Shown here: positions 8,165 through 15,975 of the stretch, in pieces
Layout of the letters: every line of letters begins with the position of its first letter
How positions within the stretch are numbered: position 1 is the first letter of the stretch
Assembly: GCA_948891265.1 (NCBI GenBank)
Contig: CAQUBD010000033.1
Span: forward strand, 1-19,137
Source: an uncultured Clostridia bacterium
Lineage (GTDB): Bacteria; Bacillota; Clostridia; TANB77; CAG-508
Length of the DNA stretch: 19,137 nucleotides
Reading direction: 5' to 3'
Notes under the pieces: generated by a model
What the model saw: only the letters and a program-made list of their open reading frames with translations
What the model was told of the DNA's origin: nothing
The model's database searches: none
Made by a program: the position numbers and the translations under genes

Positions 8165-8380
8165 TCTTTTTCTTGAATTTTTGGTGGATTGTGTATTGTT
8201 TTTTTAGTAACCTTCGGGTTATGAGCGTGTAAGTGCCTATATTACTGAGTTTAGTGTGATTTTGTTATGCGTTGTTAGAGTAAGTTTAGGGGCGATATTT
8301 GTTTTTGCTTGGTTGGGTTAATTTTGGTTAAAAAGTGGCTGTTTTTGTGGTGAGTGTGACCAAAGTGTGACAAAGAAACC
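8165..8380. other. G-rich, C-poor non-coding stretch, probable mobile-element end
   Basis: Composition differs sharply from the surroundings: the plus strand is rich in G and T and poor in C. All frames are interrupted. It contains a tRNA-like block (8207-8226), an isolated AGTGTGAC direct repeat near 8353 and 8364, and a short minus-strand open stretch (about 8320-8380) reading VTLWSHSPQKQP. That reading resembles tails I have seen on tyrosine integrases, which is a weak recollection. The likely meaning is the attachment-side end of an integrative element, or the scar of one. Confidence 0.4.
8207..8226 (-). other. tRNA-fMet-like attachment-site core
   Basis: The minus strand reads GCTCATAACCCGAAGGTTAC. 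The first 17 bases match the anticodon loop, 3' anticodon stem and variable region of bacterial initiator tRNA (CTCATAA loop, CCCG stem, AAGGT). The D arm, acceptor stem and T arm are absent on both sides, so it is not a tRNA gene. Tyrosine integrases commonly use exactly this part of tRNA genes as the crossover region. The same bases also form a UUCG-loop hairpin (TAACC, TTCG, GGTTA at 8208-8221) on the plus strand. Confidence 0.55.
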
Positions 8381-8420
8381 AAAAAATAAGACACAAATTT
8401 TAAGCGCATAATTTGTATCT
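8381..8420 (-). terminator. Rho-independent terminator of the MBL operon
   Basis: On the minus strand an 11-bp stem (8420-8410 with 8399-8389, one G-U pair) encloses a 10-nt loop and is followed by a T-rich tail (8386-8381). It starts 2 bases after the stop codon of the metallo-beta-lactamase-fold gene. Confidence 0.8.
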
Positions 8421-8422
8421 TT

Positions 8423-9445
8423 TTATACTTGTATTGAATCTCCCTCTAAATATATTTTACTTTTCACTTTATTCATCTTCACATTTAGTGGAATTTCAAA
8501 TTCACTATTTATTATTCCATAATTATTTTTGGAACTTTTTTTATTTATGTATGAAGCACTTGTACAAAATACATTTCCAAATAAATTCTTATATTCTTGT
8601 AGAACATTATTATTAGGTAACACATTAAATCTATTTTTTTTCAATAATGCTGTCGTAGTACAAATCATAGATTGACATGTCTCAATGTCATATATTTTTA
8701 ATAATTCTTTTGATGTTTCTGAACCATGATGTGGTATTTTTGAAAACAAAACATTATCCAGTTTAACATACTTTCCAATTTCTTGAATTGCCCCATTCTC
8801 AATATCTCCTGCGAATAAAAAGAAACATTTATTTATTTCTATTATTAAAGCAATACTATACTCATTAAAATTGTGCCTACAGTTTTGACCTAATTCATGT
8901 TTACAATTATTTTTCATATTTAGAACTCTTCGTGGAATTGGAGCTAATGAATCAATTTTTAGTTCAATTTCACTTAATCCATTTTTTTGAGAATATACAA
9001 TATATTCTAACTCTGTATTTTGACTCGCATTCTTATAAATTCCTCTATCAGTCTTATTTTTTTCTGTCATTTTAGTTACATAATCATATATTTTTCTTCC
9101 TTCTGAATTCATACATTTATATACAATCTCTAACTCAGATGGCAATATAACTTTTGTTTGCTCTCCACAATATTCTTTTAATATTCTTAATATGCCTTTA
9201 GAATGGTCTATATGCGGATGCGTCCAACATATCATATCAAATTTTTCTATCTTGTATTTATCTATAATTTTTTCTTTTATAATCTTTAAATCATTCTCGC
9301 AACAATCTATTACTATGCTATATTCAATTTTATCACCAATCATGAATAATAAAATATTTGACTCACCATTAGCATCTCTTCCGATAGTATATATTTCTAC
9401 TTTAACATTATTTATATCTACATATTTTCTATTTGTTTTTATCAT
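8423..9445 (-). CDS. Metallo-beta-lactamase-fold hydrolase (ComEC C-terminal type)
   Basis: The 340-residue protein has the metallo-beta-lactamase metal ligands: THPHIDHSKG with H76, H78, D80 and H81; FAGDIE with D214; and KIPHHGSE with H239-H240. VIDCC (about 45-49) fits the strand before the active site. The HHGS form is typical of the ComEC/Rec2 C-terminal domain and related nuclease or phosphodiesterase branches. No membrane segments or signal peptide are seen, so it is probably a soluble hydrolase of nucleic acid or a nucleotide. A central Cys/His-containing segment (NCKHELGQNCRH, 180-191) could bind an extra metal. Its ATG lies inside the upstream 58-codon gene, so translation is likely coupled. 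It is the last gene of its operon, and the terminator follows directly. The substrate is unknown. Confidence 0.87.
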   Translation of the reverse strand: MIKTNRKYVDINNVKVEIYTIGRDANGESNILLFMIGDKIEYSIVIDCCENDLKIIKEKIIDKYKIEKFDMICWTHPHIDHSKGILRILKEYCGEQTKVILPSELEIVYKCMNSEGRKIYDYVTKMTEKNKTDRGIYKNASQNTELEYIVYSQKNGLSEIELKIDSLAPIPRRVLNMKNNCKHELGQNCRHNFNEYSIALIIEINKCFFLFAGDIENGAIQEIGKYVKLDNVLFSKIPHHGSETSKELLKIYDIETCQSMICTTTALLKKNRFNVLPNNNVLQEYKNLFGNVFCTSASYINKKSSKNNYGIINSEFEIPLNVKMNKVKSKIYLEGDSIQV

Positions 9446-9605
9446 TTTTAATAACCTGTTCTACTTGCATTAATATATTATAATTATTATTTCTTTTATC
9501 ATCTCTTTTTTCATGTATTGATGATTTATATTGCAATCTATTATTTGTTATTGCTTTACTTAAATCTATATTACTAATATAACTTACCTGACTAGTGCTA
9601 ATCAA
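9429..9605 (-). CDS. Small 58-residue protein, overlooked gene in the operon
   Basis: A TTG-initiated frame of 59 codons including stop fills the gap between two larger genes. Its start overlaps the stop of the preceding gene (TTGATTAG), and its end overlaps the start of the MBL gene by 17 bases. GGGAG lies 9 nt upstream of the TTG. The product begins MISTSQVSYI, has a basic, polar middle (EKRDDKRNNN) and ends in a short helix-like MQVEQVIKNDKNK. I recognise no family. Tight overlap on both sides is the main support; composition alone is weak evidence because AT-rich DNA yields open frames of this length by chance. Confidence 0.55.
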   Translation of the reverse strand: MISTSQVSYISNIDLSKAITNNRLQYKSSIHEKRDDKRNNNYNILMQVEQVIKNDKNK

Positions 9606-10419
9606 TATTATTCACTCCCTCACAAATTTCTAAATCTTCTATATCATTTTTATTTGTTAAAATTCTTAATAATGTATCATTTTCATACGAAATATATTGC
9701 TTAAATACTGTATCTGATAAATCTTTCATTTTACTTTTTATACTTTCAGTATTTATATTTTCATCAAACTTTCTATAATATGCATCTATATCTAGTGTCG
9801 TTCTATACATTGGTATTTCTTCTTGTTCAACTATTCCTATTCCTTTATCTAAACTTTTAAAAACATTCATACTATTTTTATTTTCATCTTGCAATATTTT
9901 TTTTCTATCATTTTTATATCCTTCATATTGTTTAATTTCTTCTAAATTAATATCATCATCCTTAAATATTTTAGATATTATTTCTAAATTTTTCCCTATT
10001 ACTCTATTTATTTTTCTTATCCCAATTCGCTTTATAGAAACATTTTCGCTTTCCAAAATTTTTTCCATTATTTCACAGAAAACATCTATATATACATCTA
10101 TATTTCTATAGCCTTTGAATTTGGATTTTTGAAAAAATATCATAAATTCATTTAATACAAATTGCTCATCATCTTTGACATATTGGTAGTTCGTCGTTTT
10201 ATTTACATTCGTTATAAACTTTTGAGTTATAAGTTCCTGTGGATCATTAATACTTATATTAACATCATATACATCATTAGATGAAAATTCAAAACCATGT
10301 TCCTTCATTATTGGATCTATTATTTTTAATATGTTAGATATGTCCATAATTTTAAACATATCAATTCTTACTATTTCTTGTATTAAGGTATTCCTAATTA
10401 TATCTTCTTTCTTTATCAT
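9598..10419 (-). CDS. TIGR04255-like protein of unknown function
   Basis: The 273-residue protein has no clear catalytic motif. RIGIRKINRV (131-140) and the C-terminal MYRTTLDIDAYYR (about 204-216), followed by a helix with VFKQYIS, resemble the sporadic family I know as TIGR04255, found scattered in bacteria and often near accessory genes. The assignment rests on motif recall and is moderate. AAGGTGA lies 4 nt before the ATG. A likely promoter sits in the 126-base gap to the next upstream gene. The 58-codon gene starts within its stop codon region and the MBL gene follows, so the three are one unit. Their fixed, overlapping order suggests a joint function. Confidence 0.7.
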   Translation of the reverse strand: MIKKEDIIRNTLIQEIVRIDMFKIMDISNILKIIDPIMKEHGFEFSSNDVYDVNISINDPQELITQKFITNVNKTTNYQYVKDDEQFVLNEFMIFFQKSKFKGYRNIDVYIDVFCEIMEKILESENVSIKRIGIRKINRVIGKNLEIISKIFKDDDINLEEIKQYEGYKNDRKKILQDENKNSMNVFKSLDKGIGIVEQEEIPMYRTTLDIDAYYRKFDENINTESIKSKMKDLSDTVFKQYISYENDTLLRILTNKNDIEDLEICEGVNNID

Positions 10420-10453
10420 AAAATCACCTTTTATATTATATTACTTTTTTAGA

Positions 10454-10482
10454 ATTCTATCACATTATTTATAATTTTTGAA
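10454..10482 (-). promoter_or_regulatory. Promoter for the TIGR04255-like gene
   Basis: On the minus strand TTCAAA (10482-10477) and TAGAAT (10459-10454) have a 17-nt spacing. The -10 ends 34 nt before the ATG. This suggests that the three downstream genes can be transcribed independently of the helical protein gene. Confidence 0.4.
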
Positions 10483-10504
10483 TAGTTTATATCATATTTT
10501 TTGT

Positions 10505-10542
10505 AAAAAGAATGTCGAAATTTGTAAGGCGATTTTCTTTTT
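10505..10542. terminator. Weak, possibly bidirectional terminator
   Basis: AAAAAGAA (10505-10512) pairs with TTCTTTTT (10535-10542), with an inner TCG/CGA pair, an unpaired 2-nt bulge on each side and a 12-nt loop. It lies just downstream of the stop codon of the gene ending at 10546. The stem is imperfect and AT-rich, so termination is uncertain. Confidence 0.3.
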
Positions 10543-10545
10543 TTA

Positions 10546-11427
10546 TTATTTATTACTCATTTCATTAAGCTTATTTATCAAATTTAATACTAATTTATTC
10601 AGTTCTCCTATTTTGTTACTATATTTGCTTCCATTTATAGTTTCTTGTAAATCTTCTAATATAATTTTCCATGAATTTTCATCTATTTCCGTTATTTTAC
10701 TAATATCTTGATTTATTATATCTTTGTATCTCTCAATTTCTTTCACATTAATATGTAAATACATATAGTCATTGTATTGCTCTAATTCTTTTACCTTATC
10801 CTTGTTTATTAGAATATATATAGCTAAACATATCAATTCATATAAAAATATAGAATAAATTAAATTGTCTTCTACTTTTAAATATTTATTTATAAAGTCC
10901 ATATACATTAATATGATAGATGTTATATTCTGTATATATAAATATTTTATAATTTCAACCTTTTCTTTGTCTTGTTCTAGCATACTAGCAGTAGTTCTAA
11001 CACAATTTGCATGAATAAATTTAGATAATATATCATATGTATTCTTTATTTCTATCTCAGTTTGTTCTTTACTTTCCATTATGTCAGAAAAATATTGATT
11101 CCAATTGTCAATTATCTCATTTTTTAATTTCTTGGGTTGAATGTTATTTTTTATCTTTTTATATTCATTTAATAAATCTGGTGTATATACTATATTCATT
11201 GAGAATAGCATATTCTCAAAAGTAGATCTTAATAAAATTATTGATGATACTATATTTCCTTTTAAACATAGTTCATAAGAATTTTCCAATTCATCTCCTA
11301 TATGATTGATTAAACTTGTAATATCTTCGTTTAAATTTATTTTATTAGTAAACTTATTTATATCATCTTTTAATTTATCTATTATAATTTCATTTATGTT
11401 TTTACATATAACATATATTTCTTCCAT
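10546..11427 (-). CDS. All-helical HEPN/DUF5677-like protein
   Basis: The 293-residue protein is almost entirely helical. SSIILLRSTFENML (61-74) and NTYDILSKFIHANCVRTT (129-146) resemble the two signature helices of DUF5677-type HEPN-superfamily proteins, in which an LLRSxxE helix pairs with a YxxLSxxVH helix. H139 and nearby R144 could be functional, but a canonical R-X4-6-H motif is not evident, so catalysis is doubtful. Residues 190-207 are hydrophobic but look like a buried helix. AAGGAG lies 5 nt before the ATG, and a strong promoter with a palindrome lies upstream. The gene runs in the same direction as the MBL unit, 126 bases away. Function is unknown; HEPN-like proteins are frequent in toxin-antitoxin and abortive infection loci. 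Confidence 0.7.
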   Translation of the reverse strand: MEEIYVICKNINEIIIDKLKDDINKFTNKINLNEDITSLINHIGDELENSYELCLKGNIVSSIILLRSTFENMLFSMNIVYTPDLLNEYKKIKNNIQPKKLKNEIIDNWNQYFSDIMESKEQTEIEIKNTYDILSKFIHANCVRTTASMLEQDKEKVEIIKYLYIQNITSIILMYMDFINKYLKVEDNLIYSIFLYELICLAIYILINKDKVKELEQYNDYMYLHINVKEIERYKDIINQDISKITEIDENSWKIILEDLQETINGSKYSNKIGELNKLVLNLINKLNEMSNK

Positions 11428-11445
11428 AGTAACTCCTTTTTTACG

Positions 11446-11474
11446 ATTATATCATTTTTTTGAATATGTGTTAA
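11446..11474 (-). promoter_or_regulatory. Promoter of the helical protein gene
   Basis: On the minus strand TTAACA (11474-11469) and a perfect TATAAT (11451-11446) are 17 nt apart, ending 18 nt before the ATG. The ribosome site AAGGAG falls between. Confidence 0.65.
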
Positions 11475-11507
11475 AAATTATACATATTTTTATAACATGT
11501 ATAATTT
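11475..11507. repeat. 11-bp inverted repeat next to the -35 box
   Basis: AAATTATACAT (11475-11485) and ATGTATAATTT (11497-11507) are perfect inverted repeats around an 11-nt centre, abutting the -35 of the promoter at 11446-11474. It could be an operator for autoregulation or a hairpin left from the adjacent decayed element. There is no T run to make it a convincing terminator. Confidence 0.45.
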
Positions 11508-11511
11508 CCTA

Positions 11512-12600
11512 TTAAAATGGTAATTCTATTTCATCTACTGATATATTTTACTGTGATTTTCGGGGTTTACGGGAAACTTATTCAAATAATCTCCATATAC
11601 TCTTTCTTCTGCTCCAAACACATCACATTCCATAACCTCTATAAAGGTTACTAACTTTCCACATATTGATTTTCTTGTTTTGTTTCTGTCTTTTTCTCCT
11701 GAAAATAGTCTTCCCTCTTCTTTTAAGTATTTCCATGTAGATAGTTCATTTCCTGGAAATTTAATTCCCTGTACTCCATAAAACTTTATAACTTCATTAA
11801 AGATTACATTCGGTAGCAAATAACATCTTTGCTTTTCTTCATCATAATATCCTACAAAAGTAGCAAATGACCTATCTGGTTCCGTTTTGTAGTTTTGATA
11901 ACTCTTTAAATATATCTTACTACTTTCTAATAATTCTTGTACTGCTCTAAAGAACATATTATCTGTTCTATTTTCTTCGGTTTTCATACTTTGCTTTTGA
12001 GCTGCTTTTATTAGATTATTCCATGATTCTATTTTTAATTGCTGCATCTTTTCATATGTTATTGCTTGTTTGTTATTTGCAAATTCTAAAAACAATTCTA
12101 TTCCCATATATTCTGATGCAATAATTTCTGGTATTTTTCCATGTGCAAAGTCCTGATTTGCTTTATTTCTAAATTCTATAAATTTACTTTTGCAATTTTT
12201 CTTTATATTCTTGTAATTATCAATTACATATTGTATATATTCTTTCATGCAAAATGATAATTGTTCTTTATTATTCTGTATTTTAGATAATAAGTTTAAA
12301 TCAATATCTCCTCTAGCGATTTCTATTATCAGTGCTCTTGCGGTTCTACTTTCTGCCATATTGGGAAATGATTCTCCTGTAACAATACACATACCCCTTG
12401 CACTAAATCCCATTTTTACAGTTTGTCCATCTTGTTTCATTCTGCTTCTAGCTTGTCTATCACCATAAAGTCCAAATAAACTTTCAGCAACTGCATCCAT
12501 TTTCTTTCCTTCTTGCAATGTTTGGCTTGGATAATAATCATCTATTGCGAATAATGTATCTTTTAGAGTAAATGCTTTATTTTTATCATTTATAAATATC
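11512..12600 (-). pseudogene. Truncated phage/element helicase (DUF927-like), C-terminal part
   Basis: The remaining ~350 residues resemble the C-terminal half of DUF927/superfamily 3-type helicases of integrative elements: FTLKDTLFAIDDYYPS (Walker B-like acidic pair), then GDRQARSRM, GFSARGMCIVTGE and ARALIIEIARGDID. The N-terminal part with the Walker A loop is missing. The frame continues past about 12600 only into the opposite strand of another gene fragment, so the ATG at 12635 is spurious. The main frame stops at TAG (11535-11537). In another frame the sequence reads VDEIELPF and stops at 11512, a plausible original C-terminus, so a frameshift near 11540-11560 is likely. This is a relic of a replication gene. 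Confidence 0.75.
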
Positions 12601-12963
12601 TTAAATATAGAAAGACTAGAAATCAAAACTTGCAAGAATTGTGGTAAATATTTTATTCCAATATCAAAGAGTAATGAAAAATTTTGTACTAATTATATTT
12701 CATCAAATTCTAAAAAGACTTGTAGAGATGTTGGAGCTTTTAATTCTTACAATAATAAAGTAAAAGATAATGAGATTGAATTTTTGATTTGAAAAACAAG
12801 TTCATATTTTTCAATGCAAGTGAAACGAAATCCTGACATTGATTTATATAAGAAAAAACACGAAGATTGGAAGAAAAATTATAAAGTACAAAGGTTAAAA
12901 TTTAGAAATAATGAGATTACTAAAGATGAATTGATAAGCTGGATTAATTTGCAAAGGGGGTAA
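12601..12963 (+). pseudogene. Zinc-ribbon DUF6076-like fragment with nonsense codon
   Basis: Read from about 12624, the frame gives TCKNCGKYFIPISKSNEKFC (a CxxC...C zinc-ribbon) and later FSMQVKRNPDIDLYKKKHED, ending at TAA (12961-12963) just before the integrase. This matches a small clostridial family, DUF6076 as I recall, often found beside integrases. The N-terminal part is missing, cut at the junction with the helicase fragment. TGA at 12790-12792 interrupts the frame where an arginine would be plausible (CGA or AGA to TGA). It is not functional as it stands. Confidence 0.65.
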
Positions 12964-12969
12964 TTTCAT

Positions 12970-14154
12970 TTGGCTGGTAATATTATTGATATGGGTAATG
13001 GAAAATATAGATTTCGTGTTAGTAATTCATTTGATACAAATGGTAAACGAAAATATTATAATAAAACAGTTCGCTGTTCTTCAATGAGAGAAGCTGAAAA
13101 AGAACTTGCTAAATTTATTACATCTATCGATGGTAGTTGTACTTATTCTGCTAATAAATTAACTTTAAATGAATTTAGTAAGCAATGGTTAGAAACATAT
13201 GTTAAGCCCAATTTATCACCTACTACATATCAAAGTTATAATGAGAAATTGAACATGCATATTTTGCCTTATTTAGGTGGTAAAAGACTTGATAAAATTA
13301 AGCCTTTAGATATCGATAATTTATATAATTTTCTATCTACTAAACTTACTAATAGAAAAGATGAATCAGGTAATTTCAATCCTTTATCTCCTACGAGTAT
13401 ACATAGAGTACATGAAATATTATCAAGTTTATTTAATAATGCTGCAAGATGGGATTTAGTTCCTTATAATCCTTGTACTAAAGTGATTAAACCTAAATAT
13501 AGAAGAACTAAAATGACTTGTTATGATGAAGAAACATCTAAAAGACTTATCAATACCTTGCTAGAAAAAGCACCTATTAAGTATAAATGCTTTATTATAT
13601 TAGCAATCTTAGGTGGATTTAGGCGAGGTGAAATTGTTGGATTGCATTGGAGTGATATTGATTTTAAAAATCATAAAATAACAGTTAATTGATCTGCTTA
13701 TTATTTGAGTGGTAATGGAATTAACGAAAAAACTCCAAAAACTGATTCCAGTATTAGAACTGTAGTTGTTCCCAAAATTTGTTTTGAGTTATTAAAACAA
13801 TGGAGAGCTGAGCAAGGCAAAATGCGTTTAGCTTTAGGTGATAAGTGGTATGGTTCTGAAAATATCTTTACTACTGATGATGGTCATATTATGAACCCTG
13901 CTACTGGTCCTAAATGGTTTTCTGAATTTTTAAGGAAAAATAATTTCCCACACATTAGATTTCATGATTTGAGGTATACTTTTGCTACTTTGCTTATTTC
14001 TATGAATATTGATGTTCAAACTGTTTCTCATAAGTTAGATCATGCAAGTGCCACTACTACTATGAATTTTTATGTGCATGATTTGGAATTTACTGATAAG
14101 GCTAGTGCGGAGTTGTTGGAGGAGATGTTGGTTAAGAATTTAAAAATGGTATAG
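12970..14154 (+). pseudogene. Tyrosine integrase with in-frame TGA
   Basis: The 394-codon frame is a full-length Tn916/phage-type tyrosine recombinase. It has an N-terminal arm-binding domain (GKYRFRVSNSFDTNGKRKYY), a SAM-like core-binding domain (about 58-110) and a catalytic domain. The latter has ArgI in GGFRRGEI, the beta-hairpin lysine in TPKTDSS, HDLRYTFATLL (HxxR; the next residue is Tyr instead of His), the second His in LDHASATTT, and nucleophile Tyr in NFYVH. TGA at 13690-13692 splits it after ITVN, where relatives usually have Arg, so one transition (CGA to TGA) explains it. The TTG start has a GGGGG-type site 9 nt upstream. Each half could still be made but activity is unlikely. 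TGA is a true stop in other genes here, so recoding is improbable. Confidence 0.9.
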
Positions 14155-14177
14155 AAAAAGAGCCTATGGCTCTTTTT
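14155..14177. terminator. Bidirectional rho-independent terminator
   Basis: AAAAAGAGCC (14155-14164) and GGCTCTTTTT (14168-14177) form a perfect 10-bp stem with a TAT loop. The symmetric A and T runs serve both the integrase on the plus strand and the AIPR gene ending at 14183 on the minus strand. Confidence 0.88.
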
Positions 14178-14182
14178 ATCAT

Positions 14183-15934
14183 TTAATCAAATAAATTTAA
14201 TTGTATTGTTTCTTTTGTATATGCTTTATCTTCTATTGAATAATTTATTTCTTCTCCCATAGATTTACAAATTCTTCTTTTTATTTCTATACATTTATTA
14301 TTATTCTTAAAAACATTAGCTGGGTAGAATTCTGCAAATATATCTTTTGTTTCATTATCTATGCATTCTACTAAATAATCTAGTAATGTTTTTATATATT
14401 TTTTATCGGGTATATTTTGTTCAAGATCATATTTTTCTTTCTTTAATTTATAGAATAGCATATGTAATATAAATCTATTACCATGTATTAATATTAGCTT
14501 TCTTCCTTTTTCTTGAACTTTAGATTGCTCTCGTATATACTCTTCACATATTCTCATTATTTGTACACTACTCCATAATAAATTCACTTTCAATTTATCA
14601 TTAAATATTGCTTTGTATGGATATTTGTTTAGATCCTCATATATGCTTCCTATTGCTCTTTTTACTATCGTGGAAATTTCCAAATTATCATCATAACATC
14701 CCATTGATATAATAGCCTCATCTATGTTGAATCCGTTAGATATATTAATGCTTTTGTTTCCATCTCTATATGCATATTCTATATTTTCTAGAGCTAATTC
14801 TTTTCTTATTCTTTCTTGTTCTGCATCTAATGTGGCAAAATCTTTACTATCAATTCTGTTTTGAGTATTAGATAATTTAGTTATTTGATTTCCATAATTT
14901 TCATCTTTATTTTCTAGTGATATAATTTGAACGAATACTTTTGCTTTTCCTACTTTTTCAGGCACTTTTGCGTATATTTCTCCAATACACCCAACGGTTT
15001 GAGCACCATTAACTATACTAGCTCCTTTTAACGAAAATTGTCCAACAGATCTATCATAACTATTCTTCAAAGTTCTTTCAACTTTATTAGCTACTATCTT
15101 TATTCCATTATTATAATAAATAAAATTTAATGGTTCCTTTATTAAAATATTCTTTATGCCTTCATTTACAATTGAATCACCTTTAAAAAATCTAATATTT
15201 TTAGCTAATAATTTCACATTATATTCAGTCCATAACTCTGCAATTTTGTCTGCTTCCATAACTCCATAATAGGCGTTAGCACCTTCTTCATCTTTTATCA
15301 TACCCCAGTCAGATAATATTAAATTATCAATATTAATCTCATTATTAAATTCATTCAACACCATATTATATATTGCAGACTTATCCACTATTTTATGACA
15401 AATCAAACTGCTTACTCCACCATTAACTTTATTTTCAAAACTTAAAATTGGTTGCATAATTTCTTGTGCTATTTTTTGAATTCCTGTATATGCTATTATC
15501 ATCTCAATTTTATATTCTACATCTGTTATTGCATCTTCTATAATTTTTTGCTTTGCTTTTATCTTTTCATTGAAGCCATTAAAATCTAAATCTAATAATT
15601 TTTCAATTCCTTCTAAGAATTTTAGTATGTCTCCCTTTTTAGGGCAAGAATTACCATTATTTATTAATTTAGATTGTATTAAAAACAATTTTTTAGAATT
15701 TTCATCTATATATATACAATCTATTCCATAATCATTAAATCCATCCGTTATATGTTGTTTTATATTTTTTTCATCTATACCTGTTAAATTCATTAGTGTT
15801 ATAGCACTTATACATCTACTATAAAATACTTCTTGCTCTTCCTTATCACTCGAATCTATTTTTCCATCAATATATTCTTTAAATAAAGTATCAAATTTCT
15901 TTTCTATTCTCCTTATATATAAATCCTCACTCAT
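14183..15934 (-). CDS. AIPR-family abortive infection protein
   Basis: The 583-residue protein fits the AIPR family (PF10592), linked to abortive phage infection. Hallmarks are NIRFFKGD (about 246-253), FIYYNNGIKI (271-280), SIVNGAQTV (306-314) and a later TQNRIDSKDF. The N-terminal part, FNDYGIDCIYID with D72 followed by LFLIQSKL (Q87, K89), resembles a PD-(D/E)XK nuclease core of the Mrr type, suggesting nucleic acid cleavage as the effector. A longer start at 15958 exists, but GGAG lies 8 nt before the chosen ATG. It follows the third methylase gene by 41 bases on the same strand, so it is probably the last gene of the restriction-modification operon. Inference: a back-up suicide function. 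Confidence 0.88.
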   Translation of the reverse strand: MSEDLYIRRIEKKFDTLFKEYIDGKIDSSDKEEQEVFYSRCISAITLMNLTGIDEKNIKQHITDGFNDYGIDCIYIDENSKKLFLIQSKLINNGNSCPKKGDILKFLEGIEKLLDLDFNGFNEKIKAKQKIIEDAITDVEYKIEMIIAYTGIQKIAQEIMQPILSFENKVNGGVSSLICHKIVDKSAIYNMVLNEFNNEINIDNLILSDWGMIKDEEGANAYYGVMEADKIAELWTEYNVKLLAKNIRFFKGDSIVNEGIKNILIKEPLNFIYYNNGIKIVANKVERTLKNSYDRSVGQFSLKGASIVNGAQTVGCIGEIYAKVPEKVGKAKVFVQIISLENKDENYGNQITKLSNTQNRIDSKDFATLDAEQERIRKELALENIEYAYRDGNKSINISNGFNIDEAIISMGCYDDNLEISTIVKRAIGSIYEDLNKYPYKAIFNDKLKVNLLWSSVQIMRICEEYIREQSKVQEKGRKLILIHGNRFILHMLFYKLKKEKYDLEQNIPDKKYIKTLLDYLVECIDNETKDIFAEFYPANVFKNNNKCIEIKRRICKSMGEEINYSIEDKAYTKETIQLNLFD

Positions 15935-15975
15935 TATAATATCTCCTTTAACAAACATAGTATAACATTTTTTGA

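Noticed and set aside
8228..8260. A dif/XerCD-like site around AGTGCCTATAT
   Set aside because: The left arm is loosely similar, but the right arm does not resemble the XerD-binding consensus.
8200..8280. A tRNA-fMet gene on the minus strand
   Set aside because: Only the anticodon loop, 3' stem side and variable region match. The D arm, T arm and acceptor stem are absent, and the 5' side of the anticodon stem does not pair properly.
12600..12635. ATG at 12635 as the start of the helicase gene
   Set aside because: The first ~12 codons are the reverse strand of the zinc-ribbon fragment, and helicase similarity begins only at about 12595.
12790..13692. TGA read as an amino acid throughout this genome
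   Set aside because: TGA is the plausible stop of the double-GHKL gene (1079-1081) and of the DpnA-like gene (17304), intact genes have no internal TGA, and tryptophan is encoded by TGG.
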